From Tetradesmus obliquus (Eukaryota > Chlorophyta > Chlorophyceae > Sphaeropleales > Scenedesmaceae), in assembly GCA_030272155.1 (NCBI GenBank), contig CP126192.1, positions 2,390,501 through 2,454,500 of the forward strand: a stretch of DNA of 64,000 nt, in the 5' to 3' direction. Below, one piece after another: positions 1 to 9,845 of the stretch. Position numbers and translations under genes: made by a program. Below the pieces are notes generated by a model. It did not search any database and was not told the DNA's origin. It was given only the letters and a program-made list of their open reading frames with translations. Every line of letters begins with the position of its first letter. The first letter of the stretch is position 1.

Positions 1-915
1 AAAAGGCCGAAATTTACAGGGGTACCAATTTTTAGTGTACCCAAGGTGGTTTTGGTGTGGGTGGCCTATGGCAATGTTAGAGGCAATTACTTATGCCGAG
101 CCAGATCCCTTAAGTACACAGAGGTGCATGCCTGCTACCACACTGGTGACAGTACTTAAGCGTAGTCACCACCCCCTTAGCAGCAGCAGCACTGGCCATG
201 CTTGCACTGGCCATGTTGGCCGCAACAGCCGTCCGCAGTACATTGCCTGTAAGATCCATAAACGAACATCATTTGAAACGTTAACAAAGATCTCAAAGGT
301 CGTGATGCTTCCACCACCTTCAGAAACAGGGCCACCAGTAGCACTGCTGCCACTGCTACAGGCAGTTCCACAGCACACTGCCATGGGGCCTAGGCATCCA
401 CAAACCGGACATGGAGCATGACGGAAGTTCATGATCACCTGACGCTGCCGGTGCGGGAATAGAGGCAGTATGCAAGCACACCATGACAGCGGCAGCAGCA
501 GCAGCAGGCAGGCAGGAGGTGCTAGCAGCGCTGACAGCAGCCACTGCAATGGGTGCTGGGATGCCTGCCTCGCCTCAGCGATGGTTGTGCAGCAAATTAA
601 ACGTAAACAGACACACTACAGGGGCTTTTCCAGCGGTGCTGACCTGCCCTGCAAAGGGGCTTAGCAGCGTGGCAGCACCAACAACTAAGGGTGTCACTAA
701 GGTCTGGCCTGCTAAGGGGCTTGTTACTAAGGTCAGGGCTTAGTGACATGGGCAGTTCGGCACCACTAAGGGGTACCCTTAGTAAACTAGGGGGGTTGCC
801 AGGGTAGTGGAGTCAACCACGTCAAGTTGACAAGTGTGCTGACAAGTGTTGCATGCGCAGCCTCGTGCAAAAGTTGTCTTCAAGCAACACCACCACAGCG
901 TACCCAGGAGCCGCC
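1..915. other. Region without a supported gene
   Basis: No coding region can be defended here. A minus-strand open frame at 166–549 begins with a hydrophobic stretch and is Cys-rich, but it has no recognisable domain. The stretch 640–800 carries several short CTAAGG or CCTTAG motifs in both orientations. It probably contains the 3' flank of the minus-strand RING gene that ends at 916. Confidence 0.5.
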
Positions 916-2220
916 TCACCCAGGCCCAACACTACACAGCAGCCGCCTGTCAACAGACACCTGCTTGCACATGGGGCACACCACTGCCTGCTCAAGCTGC
1001 AGGGCAGGCTGCTCACTCAGCCGCTGAGTCAGCAACCTCAGCAGGCAAGCCCTGTGCATGCGATGTCCGCAGTACAACAGCGGCACCAACGCATTGATGG
1101 CGACGTCATCCAAGCAGATGCAGCACGCCTCAGCCTGCTTCTTGCTGCTCAGCACGGTGCAGCGCTCCAGCAGCTGCGATGCATGCGCCAGTGCAATGCC
1201 TGCAGCTGCAGCTGCAGCTGGCATCGGCCTGCTGACCTCTGCTGCAGATGCGCTAGCTGACAGCAGCTGCCATTCATCTGCAAGCTCTGACATGCCCGCC
1301 GTCCATGATAGCTCAGCGACCGCTGCTGCTGCTGGGCCATCATGCTGAGCTGCCCTGATGGCCTGCCAGCGGCTGAACATGCGTGCGTCTGTTGCTGCAG
1401 CTGCGCCGTGCACTTCAACAGCACTTGGTGTGCTGCTCTGGCTGGTAGAGCTGCCATGCACTTGACCGCCTGCTGTTGCAAGCCTCCATTCGCCTTGCCA
1501 GGACTGGCTGAGAGCTGCTGCAGGTTGCTGCCAGGGTAGCTGCTGCTGTTGCTGCTGCAGAACTGTTGGTACGGCTGCTGCTGCTGCTCCTGCAAGGGAT
1601 GCTGATATCAGACCCCGCAGAGCGATTGGCGCTCCAGGCCTGGTAGCAGCCCCAGGTGATGATGCTTGCTGGATGGTGTGGTAGGTGCCAGATGACAGGC
1701 CTGCTGCTCTCTGCATGAGCTGCTGCTGCAGCCTGCTGCTGGTGTTGCACAGACTACTAGTAGCTGGTTGCGGCAGCCAGCGCAGGTTTCTACTTGAACC
1801 TGTTTGCTGGTTGCTCAACTGCGGATTTAACGTGCTGCTCAGAGTAAGGCTGGGAGCAGACAGGGGTCTCTGTGTTTTGCTCTTGATGCGCTGATCCCAA
1901 GCTCGCAGGAAGGCACTGTGCCCTGTGCTTGTGCTGTGCTGCTGGCGCTGCACCTGCTGTGCTGGCGTCTGTGTTGCTGAAGCTGGCCTGTTACGCTGCC
2001 TCCTGGGTTTGCTGGGGCTCTGGTGAGAGCAAGGGCCGTTGCGCATGACGTTGCAGCTTTGACCATGGCTGGTGCCCGGCCTTTGCATGCCAGGTACAGG
2101 GGCTGTGCTGACTTTGTATTTCTCAGCAGCGCCGTCAACTGTGGTGTACCCTCTATGTAAAGTAGGTGCAATTGATGTTACTGTTGTACGTGCTCGTGGT
2201 GCTTCATGCACAGACTCCAT
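916..2220 (-). CDS. RING-H2 zinc-finger protein (putative E3 ubiquitin ligase)
   Basis: A single open exon of 434 codons. The first ~340 residues are low-complexity (Ser, Gln, Ala, Pro rich), with runs such as VLQQQQQQLPWQQP and no recognisable fold. The C-terminal ~60 residues form a RING-H2 finger. It starts CCICLDD, continues with YCGHRMHRACLL and ends with CPMCKQ, giving the ligand order Cys-x2-Cys, Cys-x-His, His-x2-Cys, Cys-x2-Cys. In this family such fingers bind two zinc ions and recruit an E2 ubiquitin-conjugating enzyme, so a ubiquitin-ligase role is inferred; no substrate domain is visible. The Met at 2220 is the first in-frame start after an upstream stop. No membrane segment is seen. 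An intron within the low-complexity part cannot be excluded. Confidence 0.72.
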   Translation of the reverse strand: MESVHEAPRARTTVTSIAPTLHRGYTTVDGAAEKYKVSTAPVPGMQRPGTSHGQSCNVMRNGPCSHQSPSKPRRQRNRPASATQTPAQQVQRQQHSTSTGHSAFLRAWDQRIKSKTQRPLSAPSLTLSSTLNPQLSNQQTGSSRNLRWLPQPATSSLCNTSSRLQQQLMQRAAGLSSGTYHTIQQASSPGAATRPGAPIALRGLISASLAGAAAAAVPTVLQQQQQQLPWQQPAAALSQSWQGEWRLATAGGQVHGSSTSQSSTPSAVEVHGAAAATDARMFSRWQAIRAAQHDGPAAAAVAELSWTAGMSELADEWQLLSASASAAEVSRPMPAAAAAAGIALAHASQLLERCTVLSSKKQAEACCICLDDVAINALVPLLYCGHRMHRACLLRLLTQRLSEQPALQLEQAVVCPMCKQVSVDRRLLCSVGPG

Positions 2221-2509
2221 GTGTTGACCAGGCTAAGGGAGTCTGGTCAACGCCACACTGTGACAGCAGGCATGCGGTCGCAACATTTGCAGCAAAGGCC
2301 GCAGCATGAGTATAGGTGACAGACAACATGATGACAGAAACCAACAGCAAACAGCTGTAAAAACCCCTAAAAACCCTGTCATTGTCACACAAGCGAACAT
2401 CTGATGACTGACGGTTGATGGCCAGGCACAAGGACTGTTTCATGCCTACCTGCGCGTGCCTGGTGTCGGGACACAGTTTTTAGTCTATCACTTGCAGTTT
2501 ACAAACGAA

Positions 2510-3652
2510 ATGTACACCGCACAGGCGAAGATGCGCCTGTCGTGCAGCGCACGCAGCAGTAGCAGCTGCTTGGTTCGCAGCTTCCAAACGATCTTCCAGC
2601 AGCAGCGTTCGGTGTTCGTACCCTTTTCACAGCAGCATCAAAGCAGTTTGTTCATCGCAGCAGCAACGCGGCCAGGGCACCAGCAGCAGCTTGCAGGCAG
2701 TCGAACATGGCGATTCAGCAGCACGCCGCGCCTCATCGCGCGGTCTGGCGATGGCGAGGGCGCTACCGACAGCATGGAAGGTACGTGCACGACACCACCC
2801 ACGGCATTGAATGGGCAGATCTGCACGTGGCTGGAGTTGATGCCTCACCTTCCCATATCGGTGTTTGCAGGCATGTCAGTGGAGCTGGAAGTAAAGATTG
2901 AGGGCATGAAGTGCGGGGGTTGCAGCTCAAGGGTGGAGGAAGCCCTCAAGGTATGCATGCACCCCAACCGCCAGGGGCTGTGTGCTGCTATTGCGCTGCT
3001 ACTGCCAGCAGCACAGCACGCTTGTGGGTGTCATGCCCCTGGCACGCGCAGCAGCTGCAAGGCTTGTTCGGCACTGCCTATTGCACACTGTTTCTGTTTT
3101 CGAATGACGGCTGCAAACCACACCTTGCGCGTTTTGGCATCATGACCGCCGTTGCCCCTTCTTGCGACACAGAGCCTCCCACACGATGCTCCCACAGCAG
3201 CAGCAGAGCCGCGCACACTCAGACACACGCTGCCTCCCTCTACGTGCCTGTGAAATTTCTGCGTACTTCCATACGCAGCAGCGCACACCGTACTCAGTTC
3301 CTCTGTGCTGCTGCTGCGCTGCAGGCCATGGACCATGTGAAGGCTGTGGCGGTTGACCTGGAGTCAAAGCTGGCCACAGTAGAGGTGGAGGCGGACAACT
3401 ACATCGACGCCATGAACATGCTGCCCATCTTTGTCACCACCATCAATGTGCGTGTGCGCATTGTGCTCAGTTCTTGGGGGCTGTGGCAGCATTGTGGCCA
3501 TGGACATGCAGCTGTCAAGCTTGCTGTGACTGGCCTGCAACAGCAGGTTCTGGCAGCCACTTTTTTTCCTGCATAGCCACAACAGCAGTCAGCTTGTATT
3601 GGCATGCTGCATCTACGTCAAGCAAACCTCGCTGTGTTCAAGGCAACAACCA

Positions 3653-3687
<35 letters not shown>

Positions 3688-3744
3688 GCCATGCTGCAGG
3701 AGCTGGGCTTTGAGGCTGAGCCCCACATCGAGTACCAGGCCTGA
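2510..3744 (+). CDS. Organelle-targeted heavy-metal-associated (HMA) domain protein, copper-chaperone-like
   Basis: Four exons, 2510–2780, 2871–2950, 3325–3447 and 3700–3744, keep phase and give 172 residues. Residues 1–~90 are rich in Ser, Arg, Gln and Ala, like a chloroplast or mitochondrial transit peptide. Residues ~92–165 form one HMA βαββαβ domain with the metal-binding loop GMKCGGCSS. It continues with AVAVDLESKLATVEVEAD and closes with TINELGFEAEPHIEYQA. The two Cys of the CxxC motif bind Cu(I) or similar soft metals in the family; no P-type ATPase follows, so this is a stand-alone metallochaperone-like protein. The start at 2510 follows AAACGAA; a second Met at 2531 is possible. The last intron ends in a (CTG)n run before the acceptor. 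Domain identity is strong; metal and compartment are inferred. Confidence 0.82.
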
Positions 3745-5455
3745 GCATTCGCAGCGAGTGGTGATGTACAGCAGTTAGTGCAGCAGCAAGTGCAGCAGCA
3801 AGAGCAGCAGCGGCAGGAGCCTCAGGAGCAGCAGCATCGTGCACGGAGCCACCAGCACCCAGCTGCAGTGCCAGTGCTGGCGACAGCCATGTGTTGCCTT
3901 GCCGGCCATCCTGCTGGGTGCTGTGTGGGCGGCCAGGCTGCTGCCGCCAGCAGTGCTGTTGTTGCTGGCGGCCACTGTATATCTTTCAAGTCGCACTGTG
4001 CACAGCATTGGGAACATTTGTATGTGCATGCTTTTTCCATGTATGGCGTTGCACATGGCGCTGCTTGTCGGCAGCTGCATGTGAGCAGAAGCAAGGGCAG
4101 CTCTGCAAGCAGCAGTAAAACGCCCCATGTCTTGATTGAACAGCAGTAATGTTTTGGTCGCTATTAGCGATGGAGTACAGCACATGCTTGCTGTGTGCAG
4201 GCTTAACGTAGTAATTGCAAGCACCATGCAGGCATGGTGCACCTTTTGTATCTGCAACGTTGTCTAGTGTTGTTTTCGTCAGCAACTGTCGGCGGCCTGC
4301 TGAATAGAGCAGTGTCGCTGTGATTCAGTGGCGCATCGTGATGGCGCCAAATTGACCTCCGTACGCGTCAGCAACTGTCGGCGGCCTGCTGAATAGAGCA
4401 GTGTCGCTGTGATTCAGTGGCGCATCGTGATGGCGCCAAATTGACCTCCGTACGCGTGCAGCGGTGGTATTGGGCGATGGCCTGCGCAGCATTACTGCAC
4501 CGCTGGCAGCGCGTCTTGTGCCAGACAGTTGGGGCTGCGCAGAGCATGCTGTAGTGCTCAGCTGGGCGGGCTGCTGCCCAACAGCACAACGTTTTGTAAC
4601 CTAGCAGGGCTGTGCATGATGATGGCTCTTCTGGCAACGTCATTCTGGCAACGTCATTTGGGAGGAGGAAGGCGATGAAGTGGTCGTGTTTCATGTCACA
4701 GAGTGTATCTGATATACTCTTTGGGGCATGGTGTGTCCTTCCAACATTTGCGGTGGCTCTGCAAAAGAGTTACCTAGATGCGCGCCAAGTCACCATATGA
4801 GATGCATCTCAGAAAAGGAACGCCGTGTAACCCCTCTTTTCCAGGTTTTGAACTTCACAGGGAATTTGTCATAGAGTCAACACAAGGTCTGGCCAGTGGC
4901 CCATCCAACTGTGCAGCTTTGTCAAACTTGATCAAGTTGTTGAGCAGGCTGGCTGCTGCAGCTGTCAAAGAACAACAGTGGGAACAACACAGTGACCCCT
5001 CGCATAGCAGTGTCTAGACACGCACTGCCAGCACCCAAGCGTGACATGCAAAGCACGGCCTGAACCTGTAAGAACAACCGTGTGAGCACAAGAGTAACAC
5101 CAAACGACGCTTGTGTGGCCCAGCCCAGAAACACCCTACGCTGTTGCGCGCTCCATGGAGCACTCACATGCATGCGTGCGGCATGCACCCCGCACAGCAT
5201 CTTTGGTGAGTCAGAGGTTGTGTCGCACGGTTTGGCAGGTATGCGCCGCTGAAGACCATTGCGGCCTGCGAACTCTCTTAGCACCACGTGCCAGCTATAT
5301 ACACTGATGTACAAATGAACAGCCAAATCATGGAAAACTCGAACCCTAATCTGCAGCTACAAACACAGCAGAGGCTCAGCACTGCTGTCTACAAATGCTG
5401 GTGCCGACGTAATCAGCCATCGCATGTATCTCCCAAGGTTACCAATCACACTTGC
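3745..5455. other. Convergent intergenic region between HMA and MED11 genes
   Basis: The region lies between the 3' ends of two convergent genes and should hold both 3' UTRs. It includes a short CAG-rich patch near 3778–3830 and a perfect 89-bp tandem duplication at 4277–4457. Open frames present here are short, without domains and mutually overlapping, so none is called. Confidence 0.5.
4277..4457. repeat. Perfect 89-bp direct tandem duplication
   Basis: The unit starting CGTCAGCAACTGTCGGC at 4277 is repeated without mismatch from 4366. The following CGT at 4455–4457 continues the same register. Perfect identity implies a recent duplication, or an assembly artefact, in non-coding DNA. Confidence 0.95.
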
Positions 5456-6262
5456 TCACTGAGCTGGCGCTTGATCTGCTTGATCATCCACCAGCATTTC
5501 TGCAGCAGTAGCAGCTGCTTCAGTCAGCTCACCATGACCATCTGCTGCTGCTGCGGCTGCTGCTGCTTGTAGCTGCTGCTGTTGCTGCTGCCGCTGCTGG
5601 CGCAGCAGCTTGCTGATGCCGCTGACGTGCACAGACACTGCATCCAGCTTCTCAGCCGCCACCATCGACTACGCAGCAGCAGCATGCAGCGCAGAGCACG
5701 CGTATCAGCGCATAGCCGTGCTGTCTGATCACTGGGATGCAGCAGCACCGGCACTGCCTGTTGGTAGCAGGACTGATGGCCAGGGCTCACCTTGCCACAC
5801 TTGCTTGCTTGCAAGCCCCTCTATTGAGCAGCTGAACTGCTGCAGAACAAGGCGCAGCTTGGCAATCTACTTGACTGCAGCGCCTTGCGTCGCTTGCATG
5901 CCTGAAAGCTGTGACTTGCAGATTGCTCAAGCAGCTGCTCAGCATGCAGCCAGCCACACACGCTCGCACCTGCACCATTGCAAAGTAGTTGTTGGCCTCA
6001 AAGTTGCGCTCCGGAGCAGCAGACTTGACTGCCTGCAGCACCAGCTGCTGCGCCTCCTGCACAAAGCACACATACAACAGAATCAGCAGGCTGCAGGACA
6101 CGGGTGCAAGACTGTTGGCTTGCCAGGTGCTGCAGCGTACCTGCACTTGTTGCACAAATCCCGTTGCTGCTACGTGCAGTATGCTCTTGTCCATCTCCTC
6201 CTTGTTCTTGGACAGCTCTGTCATAACATAGCTGGCAGCTTCTATGGCGCGGACCACTTTCT

Positions 6263-6308
<46 letters not shown>

Positions 6309-6504
6309 GTATGCAGCAGCAGCAGTTGCGTGCAGCAGTAGCAGCAGCGTGCGTGTGGTGATAAGCACTAGTGCCTGATACTTTGCACTTGCACTAAGAC
6401 AAACTCAACACCAACACAGAATACTAGCAATCCACCTGTTCTATCTCCTGAAGCCGTCTGTAGTGCGTGGAAAAGGTCTGCTGCCCAGGGGGTGGTGCTT
6501 CCAT
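5456..6504 (-). CDS. MED11: Mediator of RNA polymerase II transcription subunit 11 (MED11)
   Basis: Four exons in sense order, 6504–6436, 6260–6141, 6056–5970 and 5668–5456, all join in frame and give 162 residues. The N-terminus MEAPPPGQQ leads into RRLQEIEQKVVRAIEAAS, then VMTELSKNKEEMD, FVQQVQEAQQLVLQAVKSA, FEANNYFAM and AAEKLDAVSVHVSGI. This helical order and spacing match plant MED11 (LQ..E..VVKVLELA..VMEEL, F...VK.IQ..L...I, Y...KL). The distance from the central Tyr to the Lys-Leu pair is also the same as in plant MED11. MED11 sits in the Mediator head with MED17 and MED22 and helps pre-initiation complex assembly in the nucleus. The C-terminal ~45 residues are a Gln/Ala-rich tail not found in the core family. 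Intron 1 ends in a (CTG)n tract directly before the acceptor. Sequence divergence leaves modest doubt. Confidence 0.72.
6263..6306. repeat. (CAG)n / sense (CTG)n microsatellite at MED11 intron 1 acceptor
   Basis: About 14 triplets. On the MED11 sense strand this is (CTG)n TTGCAG immediately before exon 2, so it occupies the polypyrimidine-tract position. Confidence 0.9.
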
Positions 6505-7731
6505 TGCGTGTGACGTATGCCTGCTTTGCCCAGCTTTCGAAAATGTTGTTGCCTCAATGAGCGGTTGATATTAAACTCGAGAAATTTGCGTGGACTGCTG
6601 CCGTTTGGCACGCGAAACACGCGGCAAGCTCGCACTTTTGTCTTCAGACAGGCAACCTAAGTTTGGCAGCAGATCTCGGTGGTCTCGGCGATTGATAAGG
6701 ATGTAAGCATTCAGCATGTGGGCACTGACGCTTCTGGCGTTGCTGCCCCTAACTGAATAACCGAAGCCCTACCCTGTCATCTCTAAAGCCCTACCACAGT
6801 CCGCTCCCTAGTGCTCTGCTGTCTGCTTCGTAGCGTTGCTGTCCAGCCTGCCTCAATCAAACAAGAAAACGGTGAAGACGCACAATATAACAGCCGCTAT
6901 GGGGCAATCTACACCAGTGCTGCTTGCACACAGTCCACACACTCAGTGACTGGTGTGACTGGTGAACTTCACCAGTATGCAACTGTAGAAACACATGGTT
7001 TAAGGTCATGAATAACACCATGCTTGAGAGTCAATGACTCTGAGTCGTGAATACGCCATGTGAAGGCATCGGGCTCGATGAGACAGCCGTACCCTTCACC
7101 CCTCGCATAATATACAAACAGACAACCCTCGATGTACACATGCACAATTGGGCACCCCGTCGTCCGCAACTGACGCATTGCAGTCAAACAACTTGGTTGG
7201 CGGTGACGCCTGCTTGTGCAGATACTACTATGCATACTGCCGGTGAACCCAGCATGCATGCGTTACCAACAACACAATGCTGTGGTGATTGTGCTGCGCA
7301 AAAGCTGGACAACCACCACATATCTATATGAGCGCTCAGCCTGACGCTGCCCCTTGCTGGGCGCCAGATGTGCAACAGGCAGTGCACATGCACCGACACG
7401 CACTTGCACGCCTGCTGACACTGAGCCTGCGGCCATAGCAACACACGTCGGCAGCTGGCGCTGGTGCTGCAAAGCATACCATGCGGTTCAGACCGGACGC
7501 AGCCGAGCAACTTGTGCTGAGTGCCACAAGCAACTGCCTATGACACACACCTACTGCCGCTCTCCAGCGCTTGATGGGTGGCAAGCGACGTGCGGCGCCA
7601 CCCGCAGGTGCGCAGCACGACCGCGGCGTGTATGCACACCACAGCTGAGCATCTGCCAAGCCCGGCACAACAGCTGCAGCTGCCTCAGCAGCAGGTTATC
7701 TTCTTGGCGGCAGGGTTGAGATGTAGCAGCC
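6505..7731. other. Intergenic region, MED11 upstream / RAB5 downstream
   Basis: Both flanking genes are on the minus strand, so this holds the MED11 promoter near 6505–7000 and the RAB5 3' UTR near 7731. No domain, splice-consistent exon chain or RNA gene was recognised. It is somewhat less GC-rich than the genes. Confidence 0.45.
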
Positions 7732-9141
7732 TCAGCAGCAGCTGCTCTTCTTGGCGGCCGCCGGCTGCGGCGCTGTGTCCAGCACGATGCCTGGCTGCTG
7801 CTGGCGTGGCGCCTCGGCTTTGGGCAGCTTGCGCGCAATCTCGCTGAACAGCTCGTTGACGTTTGCTGCTGTCTTTGCGGACGTCTCCATGAAGAACAGG
7901 CCGTTCTCTGTCGCGTATGCTGTGGCCTCCTCCACTGTCACTGCCCGTGCGCTCTCCAGGTCTGCCTTGTTGCCTGCGAGCCAGCAGCGACAACAAAGAA
8001 TGGTGTTGAAGCTCAGCATACTTGAATGGAAACATCACCACACTGCTGCGGCAGCTGCGCCTACTCACTGCCTTGCACAAGCTGGCCCATTCGCCTCATC
8101 ACCGGCGCTGCTGCTTTGTGTGCACGCTGGTCAGGCACACCTCGAACTTGACCATTTGCTTTGTTAGCAGTGTGACACAGCCGCTTCTAAAGCTTTCCTA
8201 AACACAAAGCCTGCTGCTACCAAAATGGCTGCGGTGAAAAGTGCCCAGTCCATCACCAGCCTGTGCTGCTGCTGCTGCTCACCTGCCAGCGCCATAATCA
8301 TGTTTGGGCTGCCCTGACGCTGCAGCTCCCGCACCCACGCCTTGGCGCGGTTGAATGAGTCTGTGCTGGTGATGTCATAGACGATGATGGCTGCAGCTGC
8401 ACCTCTGCAACAGCAAAGCACAACAACAACAGCTAACAAGGCATCAGTACATGCAGCCTCGCTTACATTTGCAAGCGGTGGGGACTGATGTTGATGCAAG
8501 CAGCATCAGCGCATGAGGTACACAAGATTGCAAAAAGCAGACTGCACGGCTACCATAGCATACATTTGCAGCAGTTTCATGAGTCCTAAAGACACGTCAG
8601 GTGCCCAGGCATGCATGAACCGAATCACACAATAGCCATGCCATATGCAGCAGCAGTGCATAATGACGGTGCTCGCCTGTAGTACATGGGTGCCAGGCTG
8701 TGGTAGCGCTCCTGCCCAGCAGTATCCCTGCAATAACACATCCAAGGCGTCAGGCATAGCAGCAGCGCTTTAGGAAGCAATAGCATCAGCAGCTCCCAGC
8801 TCCCACACAGCAGCAGGTGCACCTCCAACGAACCCTCTTTTCGCAGCACAGCAACATGCACCTACTCACCAGATTTCGAACTTGACGCTAAGCTCTGGAA
8901 TCGTCTTTGTCAGGAAGGCTGCACCCACGGTCGAGGCCTGCATGAACGGACGAGCAAGAAGGCATCACGTTCCTGCTGGCCTGCTGGCCTGCCGTGCTGT
9001 TCGAAGCTGCCGGGAAACGATTGTACTAACCTGATAGTCAAAGAACTGGCCCTTGACATAGCGCAACACCAAGCTGGACTTGCCAGAGCCCATTTCGCCA
9101 AGTAGCACCAGCTTGGCAGTCTGCTGCTGCGAAAGCTCCAT
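7732..9141 (-). CDS. RAB5: Rab5-family small GTPase (RABF type)
   Basis: Five exons in sense order, ~9141–9031, 8937–8870, 8727–8677, 8404–8283 and 7973–7732, give 197 residues. All G motifs are present: P-loop GEMGSGKS (15–22), switch I ASTVGAAF with Thr40, [18 protein letters not shown] (from 61), NKAD (119–122) and ETSAK (147–151). The stretch ending KFEIWDTAGQ and the end KKSSCC (double-Cys geranylgeranylation) are typical of Rab5/RABF2, which directs endosome fusion and vacuolar traffic. Length matches the family (~200). Intron 3 has a GC donor: exon 3 ends ...TACTACAG, followed by GCGAGC, and the Arg codon is completed by exon 4. No normal GT donor preserves MYYRG. Identification is very secure; subfamily (conventional rather than ARA6-like) follows from the prenylated C-terminus. 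Confidence 0.95.
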
Positions 9142-9845
9142 AACTGTTCTATCTCTTTTTCGAAACTTTGGCCTTTGTGCACAAGCGTGCAAGCAAACAA
9201 AAGTCGTAGGGAACCTGTGGGTGTGGGTGTGTTTGATGACGGAACGAGGACCGCTGATCACTGCTTGTCAGGGGTTGGAAACTGCGGAGAACTTGTACAG
9301 AACGCCTCGATTGTATCCTGGCCTCTGCCCAAGGTGTAACAGTCTGTCAAGGCAGGTTCATGGAAGGCTGGTTTAGGGTCTCAAAGGGTCAGCAGTGGGC
9401 CTTATCAGCAAGAGCTGCGCCTGCCTTACCTACAGATGCTGCTGCAGCTTGAGTCAAGACTGCTCTGCAGCTGCGACCTGCTGGGCTGTTGCATCAGGGA
9501 CGGCACCAGGCTACTCCAACTCCAACTTGGCAAGGATGACTCCTACATGCCCGGGATTGGCGATCCAAGGGAATTGTTGCGGCCAACATAACCTGCCCCC
9601 TTCTGCTAGTGCGCAGGTATGTCTCCCCTGGCAACGCATATGAGAATGTTACAGAACAGGAACATCGCCCGCACTTGAAACCAATGACAGGCGGACTAGG
9701 CAACCGCTCAACCACCTCAACGTTGGTGACCATCAGCAAGAGGTCAGCTACAACTTGCGCCTGAAAGGCTTGAAGCCACATCAACCTGAAAAACCTTGCC
9801 CGACTGCCACTTCCTCATTTGACACCATTCGATCCCAGCCGGCCA
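9142..9845. other. RAB5 promoter / metacaspase 3' flank
   Basis: Spacer between two minus-strand genes. A minus-strand open frame at 9494–9784 has no known domain and no splice partner, so it is not called. The region should contain the RAB5 5' UTR and the metacaspase 3' UTR. Confidence 0.4.

Noticed and set aside
166..549. Minus-strand 127-codon frame with a hydrophobic start and many Cys
   Set aside because: No domain, no splice partner, overlaps other equally long frames; composition fits CTG-rich background.
9494..9784. Minus-strand 96-codon frame between RAB5 and the metacaspase
   Set aside because: Plausible-looking residues but no family, no exon partner; more likely UTR.
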